Notes: generated by a model from the sequence alone, not told the origin. DNA of 64,000 nucleotides from an uncultured SAR86 cluster bacterium (GCA_902547295.1 CACCNJ010000002.1:113583-177582), one strand, 5' to 3'. Counted from the stretch's first letter, positions 20,347 to 29,748 are shown. Numbers and translations are program-made.

Positions 20347-20350
20347 TCTA

Positions 20351-20521
20351 ATGTCCTATCAAGCTCATTTGTTCGTAGCATTAACAATAGGATTCATTGG
20401 AGCAATCTTTTGTATATCTCTATATCAGATGAATAAGGTCAAACAAGCACAAATATTTTTATTTTTAACTATTGGAATGATGGCTTTCTGGATGTTTGTA
20501 GCTACAGGATATTTATTATAA
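20351..20521 (+). CDS. Small two-helix membrane protein (56 aa)
   Basis: From ATG 20351, five bases after the previous stop. Two hydrophobic segments (residues 5-25 and 34-56) with a short basic loop (YQMNKVKQA). A longer in-frame start at 20297 would sit inside the previous gene and is unlikely. Not recognised. It is probably in the same transcript as the methyltransferase and the GFA gene that follows. Confidence 0.55.
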   Translation: MSYQAHLFVALTIGFIGAIFCISLYQMNKVKQAQIFLFLTIGMMAFWMFVATGYLL

Positions 20522-20527
20522 ATATTT

Positions 20528-20893
20528 ATGAAAGAATATACTGGAGGCTGTCATTGTGGAGGAGTTAAATATAAATTTAAATCAGATCAGTCAGTCGAAA
20601 TTTGGAATTGCAATTGTTCCATTTGCGACATGATTAACTATCAGCACCTCTTCGTAAAGCATGAACTTTTTGAACTTATCGCTGGAGAAGATCTACTTTT
20701 AGAATATAAGTTTGAGAGCGGATCAGCAAAACACTTTTTTTGCAAAAGATGCGGAATCAAATCCTTTTATCAACCAAGGTCTCATCCTGGAATGTATAGC
20801 ATTAACCTTAAGTGTGTGGATGACCCACCAGAAATTAAAGAAGTCATTTATTTTGATGGAATAAATTTTGAAGAGAGCATAAAAAATATATGA
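20528..20893 (+). CDS. GFA (CENP-V) family protein
   Basis: A 121-residue zinc-binding protein of the glutathione-dependent formaldehyde-activating/CENP-V fold. Ligand clusters are seen as GCHCGG near residue 8, WNCNCSICD near 34 and HFFCKRCGI near 73. The family contains Gfa-type and many uncharacterised enzymes, so a reaction is not assigned. It overlaps the SMR gene by ATGA. A second GFA gene lies at 24258. Confidence 0.88.
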   Translation: MKEYTGGCHCGGVKYKFKSDQSVEIWNCNCSICDMINYQHLFVKHELFELIAGEDLLLEYKFESGSAKHFFCKRCGIKSFYQPRSHPGMYSINLKCVDDPPEIKEVIYFDGINFEESIKNI

Positions 20894-21219
20894 ATGTTTA
20901 CATACTATTGTTTTCTGCAATTTTGTTTGAAGTATTTGGAACCATGCTATTGCCTGCGTCACAAAATTTTACAAAAATTTTGCCAACGACAATCTTATTA
21001 TTTTCATATGCCATATCATTTTACTTTTTAGCTATTGTTTCTCAAAAACTTCCGCTTTCAATAGTTTATGCTTCATGGTCAGGAGTTGGGATATTTACGA
21101 TAGCAATATTAAGTTACTTTTTCTATAAACAAGCCATAAACTGGCAGACAATTGCTGGTTTATTTCTTATAGTCATAGGTGTAACTATTGTTAATATTTA
21201 TAAGACAGATATATATTGA
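20890..21219 (+). CDS. Small multidrug resistance (SMR) family transporter
   Basis: A 109-residue four-helix proton-coupled exporter. The essential glutamate is at residue 14 (ILFEVFG), exactly as in EmrE, and YASWSGVGIF is the usual signature (YAxWSGxG). The C-terminal helix GLFLIVIGVTIVNI is typical. It starts inside the GFA stop and overlaps the SDR gene by four bases. Whether it exports drugs, guanidinium or osmolytes cannot be told. Confidence 0.9.
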   Translation: MNVYILLFSAILFEVFGTMLLPASQNFTKILPTTILLFSYAISFYFLAIVSQKLPLSIVYASWSGVGIFTIAILSYFFYKQAINWQTIAGLFLIVIGVTIVNIYKTDIY

Positions 21220-22091
21220 AAGATTTTTCACAAAAAGTAGCATTAATTTCTGGAGCCGGTTCTGGAATAGGCAGAGCGCTATCAATAGAGCTTGCAAAGA
21301 TGGGTTGTAATTTAGCGCTAGTGGATTGGAACAAAGAATCTCTTGAAGAAACCAAAGAACTTTTAAGGAAAAAAAATATCGCTGTATCAACACATAATTT
21401 TGATATCAGCGATAAAGAAAAAGTACAAGCTTTGCCTAACGAAGTTATCGAATTTCATAAACAAATAGACCTAGTATTTAATAATGCAGGATTATCCATA
21501 GTGGGAAGAGTAAATGAGGTAGATGAGAAAGATTGGAATTGGGGGCTAGATATTTTGCTTAATTCTGTAATTCAAATGACAACGGTCTTTCTCCCTCATT
21601 TAGAAAAACGACCTGAGGCTGCAATTATAAATACTTCTTCAATATTTGGTCTTTTTAGTGTCCCAAAACAGTCGATTTACAATGTTGGTAAATTTGGAGT
21701 CAAGGCTTTTACTGAATCTCTGTCACATGAATTAGAAATGGCTGGGTCTAATGTGAAAGCTTATTGTGTTTTTCCTGGCCACATAGGAACAAATATTTAC
21801 TCTTCAGCAAAATTTAAAAGTTTTGAAAAGGATGATGCGGGCGCTGCTATATTTGGAGCAAATGCAGATACAAAAGAGGAGGCAGGCATTCAATTTAAGC
21901 AAAATGCACCTTCTTCACCAGAACATGCAGCAAAAGTTATTCTTAAAAATATAAGAAAGAAAAATAAAAGGATATTAATTGGCATAGATGCACATTTTTA
22001 TGATTTGATGAGCAGACTTTTTCCTAAAAGTTTTCTAAAAATCATATGGATTCTCCCATTCTTTAGAAATCTTTTAAAATCTAAGAACTAA
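21216..22091 (+). CDS. Short-chain dehydrogenase/reductase
   Basis: A 291-residue SDR with the NAD(P) motif SGAGSGIG at residues 12-19, the NNAG motif at about 89, and the catalytic Ser with YNVGKFG (Tyr-x-x-x-Lys). The C-terminal extension with RILIGIDAHFYDLMSRLFP is typical of the SDR family that acts on lipid-like or bulky substrates. The start is a TTG overlapping the SMR stop. The substrate is unknown. Confidence 0.9.
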   Translation: MKDFSQKVALISGAGSGIGRALSIELAKMGCNLALVDWNKESLEETKELLRKKNIAVSTHNFDISDKEKVQALPNEVIEFHKQIDLVFNNAGLSIVGRVNEVDEKDWNWGLDILLNSVIQMTTVFLPHLEKRPEAAIINTSSIFGLFSVPKQSIYNVGKFGVKAFTESLSHELEMAGSNVKAYCVFPGHIGTNIYSSAKFKSFEKDDAGAAIFGANADTKEEAGIQFKQNAPSSPEHAAKVILKNIRKKNKRILIGIDAHFYDLMSRLFPKSFLKIIWILPFFRNLLKSKN

Positions 22092-22095
22092 CACA

Positions 22096-22935
22096 ATGAT
22101 ATCTTCTATCGATCATTTAATAATTGCAGTAAAAGACATTAATGATGCTGAGGAAAATTACAGGAAAGTCTTTGGAATGGAGCCTGTCTGGAAAGGAGAA
22201 CATAAGGCACTTGGAACCGCTAATGTAATCTTCAATTTTAAAAATACTTATTGCGAACTTTTGTCTGCGAATGGGGATGGTCTTGGAGCTGCGTTGGTTA
22301 ATGGCGCAATTGAAGAGCAGGGAGACGGACTTATTGGAGTAGTTCTCGGAACAAATAATATTGAAGAGGCATTTTCTTCATTAAGAAAATCCGGTTATTT
22401 AGTAACAGAGCCAACTGAGGGTGAAGGCATTGATAATAATACTCAAAAAGTAAGAAAATGGAAAAATCTTTTTTTACCCCCAGAACTCACTAGAGGAATT
22501 TTTTCTTTTATCATTGAGCATTCAGAAGGAGCACTACCAAGCTTAAACAAATACTCCAGAGCTACAATTAACAAACTCGACCATCTTGTAATAAATACTA
22601 ATGATGCAAATGGGTTTATAAATATTTATGAAGATGTTTTTAATATTCGATTGGCTTTGGATAAAGTCATTGAACATTGGAAAAGTAGAATGCTTTTCTT
22701 TAGGGTTAATAAAACTACAATCGAAGTTATCGAAAGAAAAAATGAAGATGATTCTCAAGACAGCCTTTGGGGATTAGCATGGGAAGTTGAATCAATTGAG
22801 GAAGCTTATAAAAGACTTATAAGTGAGGGTGTTGATGTTACTCCAATAAAAGAGGGCCTGAAAGAAAATACTTTAGTGGCCACCATAAAGTCTCATACTC
22901 ACAACGTTCCAACTCTGTTAATAGAACATACTTAA
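22096..22935 (+). CDS. Two-domain VOC (glyoxalase-like) protein
   Basis: A 279-residue protein with two glyoxalase/bleomycin-resistance-type domains: IDHLIIAVKDINDAEENYRKVFGM at the start and LDHLVINTNDANGFINIYEDVFNI in the second half (about residue 160). The pattern resembles Glyoxalase_3. It overlaps the following transporter gene by one base. The exact reaction cannot be deduced. Confidence 0.8.
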   Translation: MISSIDHLIIAVKDINDAEENYRKVFGMEPVWKGEHKALGTANVIFNFKNTYCELLSANGDGLGAALVNGAIEEQGDGLIGVVLGTNNIEEAFSSLRKSGYLVTEPTEGEGIDNNTQKVRKWKNLFLPPELTRGIFSFIIEHSEGALPSLNKYSRATINKLDHLVINTNDANGFINIYEDVFNIRLALDKVIEHWKSRMLFFRVNKTTIEVIERKNEDDSQDSLWGLAWEVESIEEAYKRLISEGVDVTPIKEGLKENTLVATIKSHTHNVPTLLIEHT

Positions 22936-23843
22936 TGAAATTCACAATAGGTGTCTTGCTTGCTTTTTTTTCAATCCTTTTAGGATCTCCTTTAATAGCA
23001 TTAGTAATGGGGTCATTGTTGGTGCTCGTTTTTAAATTTCCAAGTGATCATATTAGTAAATCAGTTACTACAAATCTTTTGCAGGTTGGAATAATTTTAA
23101 TTGGCCTTACGATATCCGCATCAAGCGCTTCAGAAATAGCTTTTAAATATTTTCCTTACATATCTGCATTTGTAATAATAATTTTTTTTATTGGCTTGTT
23201 TCTAGCAAATCTATTTAAAGTTGATAGAAGCCTAGGAATATTAATTGCTTCTGGAACTGCTATATGTGGCGCCACTGCAATGGCAGCAATTTCTCCAATA
23301 ATTAAAGCAAAGCCAAAAGATTTATTCGCTGCATTAACAATAATTTTTGTATTTAACGCTATAGCAATTGGAATATTTCCTCTAATTGGAGCAGCAACCG
23401 GGATGAATTTTGAGAGCTTTGGCGCATGGTCCTCAATGGCTGTTCATGATACAGCTTCTGTTATAGGAACAGCAATAGCTTTTGGAGGCGATGCAGTTGA
23501 GACAGCAACAATACTTAAACTTAGCAGAACTATTTGGTTGTTACCTTTAATTATAATCTTAGGAATTCTTTATCAAGATAGATCAAAACCTAAATTTCCA
23601 ATTTTTATTTTATTATTTATTATTGCTATAGCTGCAGGTACTATTCTTGAATTCAATCAAAATACAATTTTTTTCATAGATTCAATTAGTAAGATTTTTT
23701 TAATTTCAGCCCTTTTCTGTATTGGAACTCAAATAACACTTGGAGCTATTAAAGAAATAAATTTGAAAAATTTTTTATTTGCATTTAGTTTATGGATAAT
23801 CGCGTTAGTGTTTTCATATTTAACAATTAATCTATTTATATAA
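22935..23843 (+). CDS. YeiH-family putative sulfate exporter
   Basis: A 302-residue membrane protein with about ten helices. The family signature GTAICGATAMAAISPIIKAK (about residue 110) and DTASVIGTAIAFGGDA mark the YeiH/UPF0324 family. Some members are reported as sulfate or sulfonate-product exporters, but here the substrate is not visible. It starts one base inside the VOC stop and is followed by another VOC gene. Confidence 0.88.
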   Translation: MKFTIGVLLAFFSILLGSPLIALVMGSLLVLVFKFPSDHISKSVTTNLLQVGIILIGLTISASSASEIAFKYFPYISAFVIIIFFIGLFLANLFKVDRSLGILIASGTAICGATAMAAISPIIKAKPKDLFAALTIIFVFNAIAIGIFPLIGAATGMNFESFGAWSSMAVHDTASVIGTAIAFGGDAVETATILKLSRTIWLLPLIIILGILYQDRSKPKFPIFILLFIIAIAAGTILEFNQNTIFFIDSISKIFLISALFCIGTQITLGAIKEINLKNFLFAFSLWIIALVFSYLTINLFI

Positions 23844-23854
23844 CTGGAGAGAAT

Positions 23855-24247
23855 ATGTTTAGTCATGTAATGGTGGGTACAAATAATATAGAAGAGTCAC
23901 GAATCTTTTATGACAAAATATTTGAGGTCCTCGGAGTAGGACCAGGAAAACTATATCCAAATCTCACAGGACAAAAAAGATATTTTTATAATTTAGATGG
24001 AACGAGTTTTTGTATTACTGAGCCAATTGATGGTCAGCCTGCAACAGTTTCAAATGGCGCAACTGTGGGGTTTAATATTCAAAATATTGAACAAGGTGAT
24101 GCGTGGCACAAAGCAGGAATAGAAAATGGAGGTACCTCCATTGAGAAAGAACCAGGTATTCGAGATTATGGAAAATTTAAAATGTACTTAGCTTATTTAA
24201 GAGACCCAACTGGAAATAAGTTATGCGCTGGGCTTTTGATTAAGTAA
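23855..24247 (+). CDS. VOC family protein
   Basis: A 130-residue single glyoxalase-like domain. FSHVMVGTNNIEESRIFYDKI at the start and YLAYLRDPTGNKLCAG at the end give the paired beta-alpha-beta-beta-beta pattern, with the metal-binding His near the N-terminus and the C-terminal DPTGNK motif. RBS TGGAGAG. Function not assigned. Confidence 0.85.
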   Translation: MFSHVMVGTNNIEESRIFYDKIFEVLGVGPGKLYPNLTGQKRYFYNLDGTSFCITEPIDGQPATVSNGATVGFNIQNIEQGDAWHKAGIENGGTSIEKEPGIRDYGKFKMYLAYLRDPTGNKLCAGLLIK

Positions 24248-24257
24248 AATAGAATTT

Positions 24258-24719
24258 ATGAAAGATAAAAGTTCAAATCAGTCTGGCAGATGTCAATGTG
24301 GCGACATTTCTTATTCATTAAGAAAAGATAAGGTAATTTCTTGTCACCATTGTCATTGCAAAGACTGTCAAAGATCTACAGGATCAGGAAAGGCAACAAT
24401 TTTATTCATTTCAAAAAAATATTTTAATTTAAAAGGGGATTTAAAATATTTTCAAACCACTGGATCTATGGGGTCACATATCAGAAGAGGATTTTGTCCA
24501 AATTGTGGATCAGGAGTTTTAAGCTATGCTAAGGAAATGCCGAAAATTATATATGTTAAAGCCGGTACTCTTGATGACTCAAGTTGGATAAATATAGATT
24601 CAAATTTTTTTACAGGATCTGCTGATGATTGGAATAGACCCGATATGACTATTAAGTGTTATAAGGGAAATCCAGGCGTCATTGCTGGAATAAAAACTAT
24701 TTTAAAATCTTTTAATTAA
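24258..24719 (+). CDS. GFA (CENP-V) family protein, second copy
   Basis: A 153-residue zinc-fold protein with ligand sets GRCQCGD near the start, CHHCHCKDCQRSTGSG in the middle and FCPNCGSG near residue 92, all intact. It is the more canonical of the two GFA proteins in the window. It follows the VOC gene by 10 bases and precedes a glycosyltransferase gene by 15. Confidence 0.9.
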   Translation: MKDKSSNQSGRCQCGDISYSLRKDKVISCHHCHCKDCQRSTGSGKATILFISKKYFNLKGDLKYFQTTGSMGSHIRRGFCPNCGSGVLSYAKEMPKIIYVKAGTLDDSSWINIDSNFFTGSADDWNRPDMTIKCYKGNPGVIAGIKTILKSFN

Positions 24720-24734
24720 TAGTATTAAAATATC

Positions 24735-25940
24735 ATGCATATATTGCTATACCATCAGTACTTTATCTCAAGAGAGGGATATGGCGGCACAAGATCTTAC
24801 GAGAACGCTCAAGCTTTAATAAATGCTGGACACACTGTAACAGTTGTATGTGGAGACGGACAAAGCGGACTTAATAATGAATACATTAGGGGAAAAAGAA
24901 GGGGCAATGTTGATGGTATCGACATAATTCAATTCGATACCAAATACTCTAATCATCAATCTTTATTCAGAAGGAGTATGAGCTTTTTTATGTTCGCAAT
25001 CAGAAGTATAAGTATTGTATTTACAGAGAAATATGATGTAATTTTTGCAACGAGCACTCCGCTTACAATTGGAATCCCTGGAATTTTTGCAAAGCTCTTT
25101 CTAAGAAAGACTTTTATATTTGAAGTAAGAGATTTATGGCCGGAACTTCCTGTCGCAATGGGCGTCATTAAAAACCCATTAATCATATATGCGATGTCAC
25201 TTCTTGAATTATTAACATATAAATCAGCAGATCGCCTTGTTGGCCTTTCAAAAGGAATGGTTGATGGAATTGTAAAGAGAGGAATACCTAGAAATAAAGT
25301 TAAATTACTTCCAAATGGTTGTGACATAGAACTATTTGATTTAAGTAACAACGATGTACCCGATGAAATTTTTAACAAAGGTTTTTTTATTGCAATTTTT
25401 TCAGGCGCGCATGGCGTTGCGAACGGCCTTGACGAAATAATTGATACAGCATCATACTTAAAGGATATTAATGAAAAGGAAATTAAGTTTTTGTTGATAG
25501 GTGATGGTAAGTGTAAACCAGACTTAATTTTAAAAACAAAAGAAAGAGGATTAGATAATTGTATTTTTAGGGATCCAGTCTCAAGAAATGAGATAACTTC
25601 TTATTTAAAAAACTCAGATATTGGTCTTCAAATATTAAAAAATATACCTGAATTTTATAACGGCACTTCTCCAAATAAGTTCTATGATTATCTTTCAGCA
25701 GGAATCCCAGTTTTGGTCAATTATCCAGGTGAGGTAGCTGAAATTGTTGAAAAAGAAAAATCAGGAATAGCTGTCAAACCAGAGGATCACAAAGCTTTTG
25801 CAAATGCTTTAATAAATTTAAAAAATGATTCAAAAAGACATAATGAAATGAAAAAAAATTCAAAAAAAATTGCCAGGGAAAGGTTTAATCGAAAATTTAT
25901 TATAAAAGATTGGGTGAATTGGATTACGAAGGAAGTTTAA
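24735..25940 (+). CDS. Glycosyltransferase family 4 (WbuB-like)
   Basis: A 401-residue GT-B glycosyltransferase. The N-terminal domain opens HILLYHQYFISREGYGGTRSYENAQAL with the glycine-rich loop, and the C-terminal domain has LIGDGKCKPDL and the donor-binding EFYNGTSPNKFYDYLSAGIPV. Such enzymes act in O-antigen or capsule assembly. It stands beside the acyl-assembly cluster, so its glycan may carry the acyl group made there. This is inference from position. Confidence 0.88.
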   Translation: MHILLYHQYFISREGYGGTRSYENAQALINAGHTVTVVCGDGQSGLNNEYIRGKRRGNVDGIDIIQFDTKYSNHQSLFRRSMSFFMFAIRSISIVFTEKYDVIFATSTPLTIGIPGIFAKLFLRKTFIFEVRDLWPELPVAMGVIKNPLIIYAMSLLELLTYKSADRLVGLSKGMVDGIVKRGIPRNKVKLLPNGCDIELFDLSNNDVPDEIFNKGFFIAIFSGAHGVANGLDEIIDTASYLKDINEKEIKFLLIGDGKCKPDLILKTKERGLDNCIFRDPVSRNEITSYLKNSDIGLQILKNIPEFYNGTSPNKFYDYLSAGIPVLVNYPGEVAEIVEKEKSGIAVKPEDHKAFANALINLKNDSKRHNEMKKNSKKIARERFNRKFIIKDWVNWITKEV

Positions 25941-25947
25941 TTAAAGG

Positions 25948-26481
25948 ATGTTAAAAAAAGAATTTAATTTGTATGCAAAGCCTTCAAATATCAAAATACT
26001 GCTTTTTAATAACGAGAGAAAAGATAAGTCATCTAAGAAAAACATTGATGACCTAATAGTAGATTTCGAAACAAAAAAGTTTTATTTTTCAAAGTCACAT
26101 TGTGACGATATTTCGGCATTAGCTTACTCTGATAAATTTAAAATCGGAATAGATATTGAAGACTATTCTAGACATATTTCTAAATCATTAATAAATAAAA
26201 TTTTATCGAAAAATATCAAATTAAATTTGAAGCCTATTGAGTTATGGGTCTTAATGGAGTCCTCTTTTAAATGTGTAAATACCAAAAGTCATTTCACTTT
26301 GTATGAGTTTAATAAAAATGAAGAATGGTATGTTACAACTAATAATGGGAAAAAAATTTACTCAAAACTAATACCTTACAAGGACAAATGTATTGCAGTT
26401 TCACTTCATAGAGAAAACATTTCAAGAAACGACTTTTACAACAGGATGACAGTTGCTGAACGAGATAGCTCCCCAAGATAA
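25948..26481 (+). CDS. Sfp-type 4'-phosphopantetheinyl transferase
   Basis: A 177-residue protein that would attach phosphopantetheine from CoA to carrier-protein serines. Key residues are the substrate-binding FSKSHCDD (47-54), the metal ligands Asp69 and Glu71 in GIDIE, and the WVLMESSFK motif with Glu104 and Lys108. The residue before Glu104 is Met rather than Lys. It is shorter than Sfp (224). Its 3' end overlaps the opposing KAS gene by 60 bases. Two carrier proteins lie in the cluster that follows. Confidence 0.8.
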   Translation: MLKKEFNLYAKPSNIKILLFNNERKDKSSKKNIDDLIVDFETKKFYFSKSHCDDISALAYSDKFKIGIDIEDYSRHISKSLINKILSKNIKLNLKPIELWVLMESSFKCVNTKSHFTLYEFNKNEEWYVTTNNGKKIYSKLIPYKDKCIAVSLHRENISRNDFYNRMTVAERDSSPR

Positions 26482-27405
26482 TCCCGCCCCAAAACCGATA
26501 AGTAATAAGTTATTTTTCTTTGAAAAACTCATATTACTAATTGTTACTGGAATTGATGCTGGCCCAGTATTTCCGAAATTATTCAATGATGATGGAAACT
26601 TCTTTGGATCTAATTTTAATCTTCTAATGATATTTGAATTTAGAAGCTCATTAGCTTGATGAAGAATAATGTTATCAAAATCAAGATTATCGTATGAATA
26701 CTTTGAAATAAACTCTTTATATAATTTTGGAACTTTTTGCATTGTGAAAGCGTATACTTTAAATCCGTCCATTTTGAAAACCTCATTATTGTTGACTTTC
26801 AATAACGATATTACTTCAGCACTGCTACCATCATTTTTTATCATGCTATGCCCAATAGAGTCTTTTTTAAAAGACAAAACCGAGGAAGTGATTGCATCAC
26901 CTATCAACAATTTATTTGATACTTCATCATAGTCTGTGTGTTTGCTCATTAAATCTCCAGCGATAAGAAGAACTTTTTTATTTGAGTTATTAGATATAAA
27001 CTTTGACGCGATTTCTAGACCATTAATATAACCATTACAGCCGTCATTCATATCAATGACTACACAATCTGAACTCAGTTTAAGTTTTTTATGTATTAAA
27101 TGTGCTGCATTTGGAAGTCTTGAGCTAGTAGTTTGAGAGACTACAATTAAGCAATTAATGTTTTCTTTTTCAATTTTATTGTCTTTTATCTGTATTGTTG
27201 CAATTTTTGATGCCAAATCCTCAAAACAATCATTTTCTTTAGCAATAAATCTACTTTCAACTCCAAATTTTTTATAACTATCTCTATAGTAATCTTGTTC
27301 ATCCTTTTTACACTTTTTAACTATTTCCTCGCTATGAATGGAAGTTTTTGGAGTTATTGTATAAATAGAATCTATACTCATGTTATGTGAATCTATGCTG
27401 CTCAC
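26422..27405 (-). CDS. KAS III-like beta-ketoacyl-ACP synthase (copy 1)
   Basis: A 327-residue thiolase-fold enzyme. The catalytic Cys123 is in MNDGCNGYING, the His in IILHQANELL and the Asn in NNFGNTGPASIP, so the Cys-His-Asn triad of KAS III is complete. The start overlaps the AMP-ligase stop by four bases (ATGA). It is the last gene of the minus-strand operon carrying ligase, SDR and carrier protein. It probably condenses a starter with malonyl or loads a special acyl group. The substrate is unknown. Confidence 0.88.
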   Translation of the reverse strand: MSSIDSHNMSIDSIYTITPKTSIHSEEIVKKCKKDEQDYYRDSYKKFGVESRFIAKENDCFEDLASKIATIQIKDNKIEKENINCLIVVSQTTSSRLPNAAHLIHKKLKLSSDCVVIDMNDGCNGYINGLEIASKFISNNSNKKVLLIAGDLMSKHTDYDEVSNKLLIGDAITSSVLSFKKDSIGHSMIKNDGSSAEVISLLKVNNNEVFKMDGFKVYAFTMQKVPKLYKEFISKYSYDNLDFDNIILHQANELLNSNIIRRLKLDPKKFPSSLNNFGNTGPASIPVTISNMSFSKKNNLLLIGFGAGLSWGAISFSNCHPVVKVVS

Positions 27406-28691
27406 GATTTTTTAAACCTATGATTGTATTTTATTTTTTCAAACTTTATTTTATGAGGTATTGCATATTCTGGTAACATTTCTTTCAGAATATTTTTTAT
27501 CTCTCGTTTTGATAGGTCAACACCATCTTCAAGTTCAATTTCAGCCAGTATGTGTTGACCAAGAATAGGATTGTCAATTCCCGATACTTTTGAATTTTTG
27601 ACACCGTTAATTTCTAGAATACAATTTTCAATCTCTGAGGGAAGTATTTTTAGGCCTCCTGTAGAAATGATTTGCTTACTTCTGCCAACGATCTTGATCC
27701 ATTCGTCATCGGTCTCTACTATATCGCCAGTGTCATACCAACCATTTTGATCAAAAGGACTATCTTCATTTAAATAGCCAATCATTTTAATCTTACTCTT
27801 GATATGTAGAACCTGATCTATTATTTTTGTTTCAATTCCATCACCCACAATTTTTATCCATAAATCATCTTTTTGTTTTGTTATAACCTTGAATATGCCA
27901 AGTTCACTCATTCCATATGTTTGTCTTACATCACAATCGATTTTTTTAGTAATTGTCTCTAAAGTTGTTAAATCCATTTTTTCTGTTCCATATGTGATTA
28001 ATTTCAAAGATTTCAAATAATTAGTATCAAAAACTTTTTCGATCAACATCATTCTTAGAAAAGAAGGCGTTGTTGGAAGCAACTCAATTTTATTTTTATA
28101 TATTTCTTTAGCTATACCCATTGGAGATCTTTCATTGGGCACATAAACCTCACCATTATTAATGATTGTATGAAACAATGTGTTTATACCGCCAATATGA
28201 TCAAATAATAGAAAATTTATGGTCTTTAGTGGTGTGCGTTTAGTTTTAAATCTCTCTAAAAAATTAGAAAAATCATGCAATATTGCTTTTGGACGACCAG
28301 TTGTACCTGTTGAGAATAAAACAATACCAGGTTTATTTTCTTCTTTTAATTTTTCAGTGAAATGATGTTTTTCGCTTTTAATTTTAGTGATCTTTTGTTC
28401 ATTGATTACAAATTCTGATGCGCTGTTTTCAAAATAATATTCATGCATAGCCTGAGTATCAATAGTTAGTGGAACCACAATGCAATTTTTGTCAATTAAT
28501 CTAATTAATGTTGAAATTGAAATAGGGTCAAAATCTCCGACTAATGAAACTACACTTTTATTTGGAATTTCATCTATCAATGATGTTTCCTGATTGAGAA
28601 CATCATTTAAAGAAATGCTTGAGTTGTCTGCGAACAAGAAGCCTTTATTAGGATCAGAACAGCTTTCCTGTAAAAGATTTATAAGACTCAT
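27402..28691 (-). CDS. AMP-dependent acyl ligase (acyl-ACP/CoA synthetase)
   Basis: A 429-residue adenylate-forming enzyme. The ATP-binding P-loop-like motif FSTGTTGRPKA lies near residue 128, the YGMSELG motif at about 240, and WYDTGDIVETD with the hinge GRSKQIISTGGLKI in the C-terminal part. The absence of a long N-terminal half makes it shorter than typical fatty acyl-CoA ligases (about 550). It probably activates a carboxylate and loads it on one of the two carrier proteins nearby. Confidence 0.88.
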   Translation of the reverse strand: MSLINLLQESCSDPNKGFLFADNSSISLNDVLNQETSLIDEIPNKSVVSLVGDFDPISISTLIRLIDKNCIVVPLTIDTQAMHEYYFENSASEFVINEQKITKIKSEKHHFTEKLKEENKPGIVLFSTGTTGRPKAILHDFSNFLERFKTKRTPLKTINFLLFDHIGGINTLFHTIINNGEVYVPNERSPMGIAKEIYKNKIELLPTTPSFLRMMLIEKVFDTNYLKSLKLITYGTEKMDLTTLETITKKIDCDVRQTYGMSELGIFKVITKQKDDLWIKIVGDGIETKIIDQVLHIKSKIKMIGYLNEDSPFDQNGWYDTGDIVETDDEWIKIVGRSKQIISTGGLKILPSEIENCILEINGVKNSKVSGIDNPILGQHILAEIELEDGVDLSKREIKNILKEMLPEYAIPHKIKFEKIKYNHRFKKS

Positions 28692-29386
28692 TAGACACCT
28701 TTTACATTAATGATTTGTCCAGTAATATCTTTAGCATTATCAGATATTAAAAGTTTACAAATTCTCCATATATCGTCTTTAGATGCTTTTTCATTAATTA
28801 TTTGTGCATTGACTATATCTTCTATTTTAGAGTCAGGAATACCCGATATTAATTTTGTGTCAACAGGTCCAGGCGCAATAACATTAACGTTGCAATTAAA
28901 ATCAGCCGCTTCTCTGGCGAGAGTTTTACTAAAAGATTCTACTGCACCCTTTGAAGCAACGTAAACACTCTCACCTTTTAATGATAAAGAAACAGCGATA
29001 GTTGAAAAATTTAATATAAAGTTTTTATTTTTCTGTCGCGCGAAATTTTTCAAGGCTTCTTGACAACAGAACATAGTACCAAGAACATTTGTACTAATTA
29101 TTTGCTCCATTTTTGATGGTGGGGTTGTTAGAAAAAGATTCATAGAAGCAATGCCTGCAGCATTAATAAGAACATGAGGCTCAAAATTTTTTTTAATTTG
29201 CTTAAAAACGTTCTTAACTTCTTTGTGATCAGATATATCACATTGAAAAGTTTTAAACTTAGCATCTTTTGTTTCTGATCTGGCCAAACCTATGACATTA
29301 AAACCTTCATTCGTTGCTTGCTCACATATAAATTTGCCAAGACCTGAAGAAGAACCGGTAACAATGATATTATTCTGATTACTCAC
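28691..29386 (-). CDS. SDR family reductase (FabG-like, copy 1)
   Basis: A 231-residue short-chain dehydrogenase: TGSSSGLG cofactor motif at residues 11-18, NAAG at about 75, and the catalytic SLKGESVYVASKGA (Tyr-x-x-x-Lys). In this operon a 3-oxoacyl-carrier-protein reductase role is the natural reading. It overlaps both neighbours, the ligase by one base and the carrier protein by eight. Confidence 0.88.
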   Translation of the reverse strand: MSNQNNIIVTGSSSGLGKFICEQATNEGFNVIGLARSETKDAKFKTFQCDISDHKEVKNVFKQIKKNFEPHVLINAAGIASMNLFLTTPPSKMEQIISTNVLGTMFCCQEALKNFARQKNKNFILNFSTIAVSLSLKGESVYVASKGAVESFSKTLAREAADFNCNVNVIAPGPVDTKLISGIPDSKIEDIVNAQIINEKASKDDIWRICKLLISDNAKDITGQIINVKGV

Positions 29387-29660
29387 TTTTTATTATTTCT
29401 TGAACGTATTTTTTAAGTGATCCTAAAGTTCTATAATTTGAACTAGCGTTTGACATTGCATTTGAAGAAGCCCAATCGAACTCTATGCCATGTTCGTCAT
29501 CCAAGTAGTCTTCTATTATAAGTAATATTTCTACAAGATCTCGAGATTTTATTTTTGCGTCATCGCCAATAAGCATAATATCATCATTAATTTCATCAGA
29601 ACTGAAGCCAAAATCCAAAAGAAATTCATGAATTTGTTGCTCTAGCATTTGCATGCGCAC
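29379..29660 (-). CDS. Acyl carrier protein (copy 1)
   Basis: A 93-residue acidic helical protein. The phosphopantetheine serine is most likely Ser39 in KIKSRDLVEILLIIEDYL, aligning with the usual DSL(D/E) helix II motif; the preceding residue is Lys rather than Asp. First gene of the minus-strand operon, divergent from a second carrier protein across an 88-base promoter region. Longer than housekeeping AcpP (78). Confidence 0.82.
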   Translation of the reverse strand: MRMQMLEQQIHEFLLDFGFSSDEINDDIMLIGDDAKIKSRDLVEILLIIEDYLDDEHGIEFDWASSNAMSNASSNYRTLGSLKKYVQEIIKSE

Positions 29661-29748
29661 ATTATATTATACAAAGACTTAAAGCGGTGTAGTTTTGTTT
29701 AAATATTACACATAGTATGATATTCTTCAGACAATTTGGAGCCTCATT
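29661..29748. promoter_or_regulatory. Divergent promoter region between the two carrier-protein genes
   Basis: An 88-base AT-rich gap that must hold start signals for both arms of the acyl-assembly cluster. On the plus strand TATGAT at 29716-29721 with TTGTTT at 29695-29700 (15-base spacing) is the best candidate. The minus arm has TATAAT-like text around 29666-29672. Neither is strong by spacing. The shared location implies joint regulation. Confidence 0.4.

Noticed and set aside
20297..20350. Longer start for the small membrane protein at 20351
   Set aside because: The extra residues lie inside the methyltransferase gene and the ATG at 20351 is five bases after its stop.
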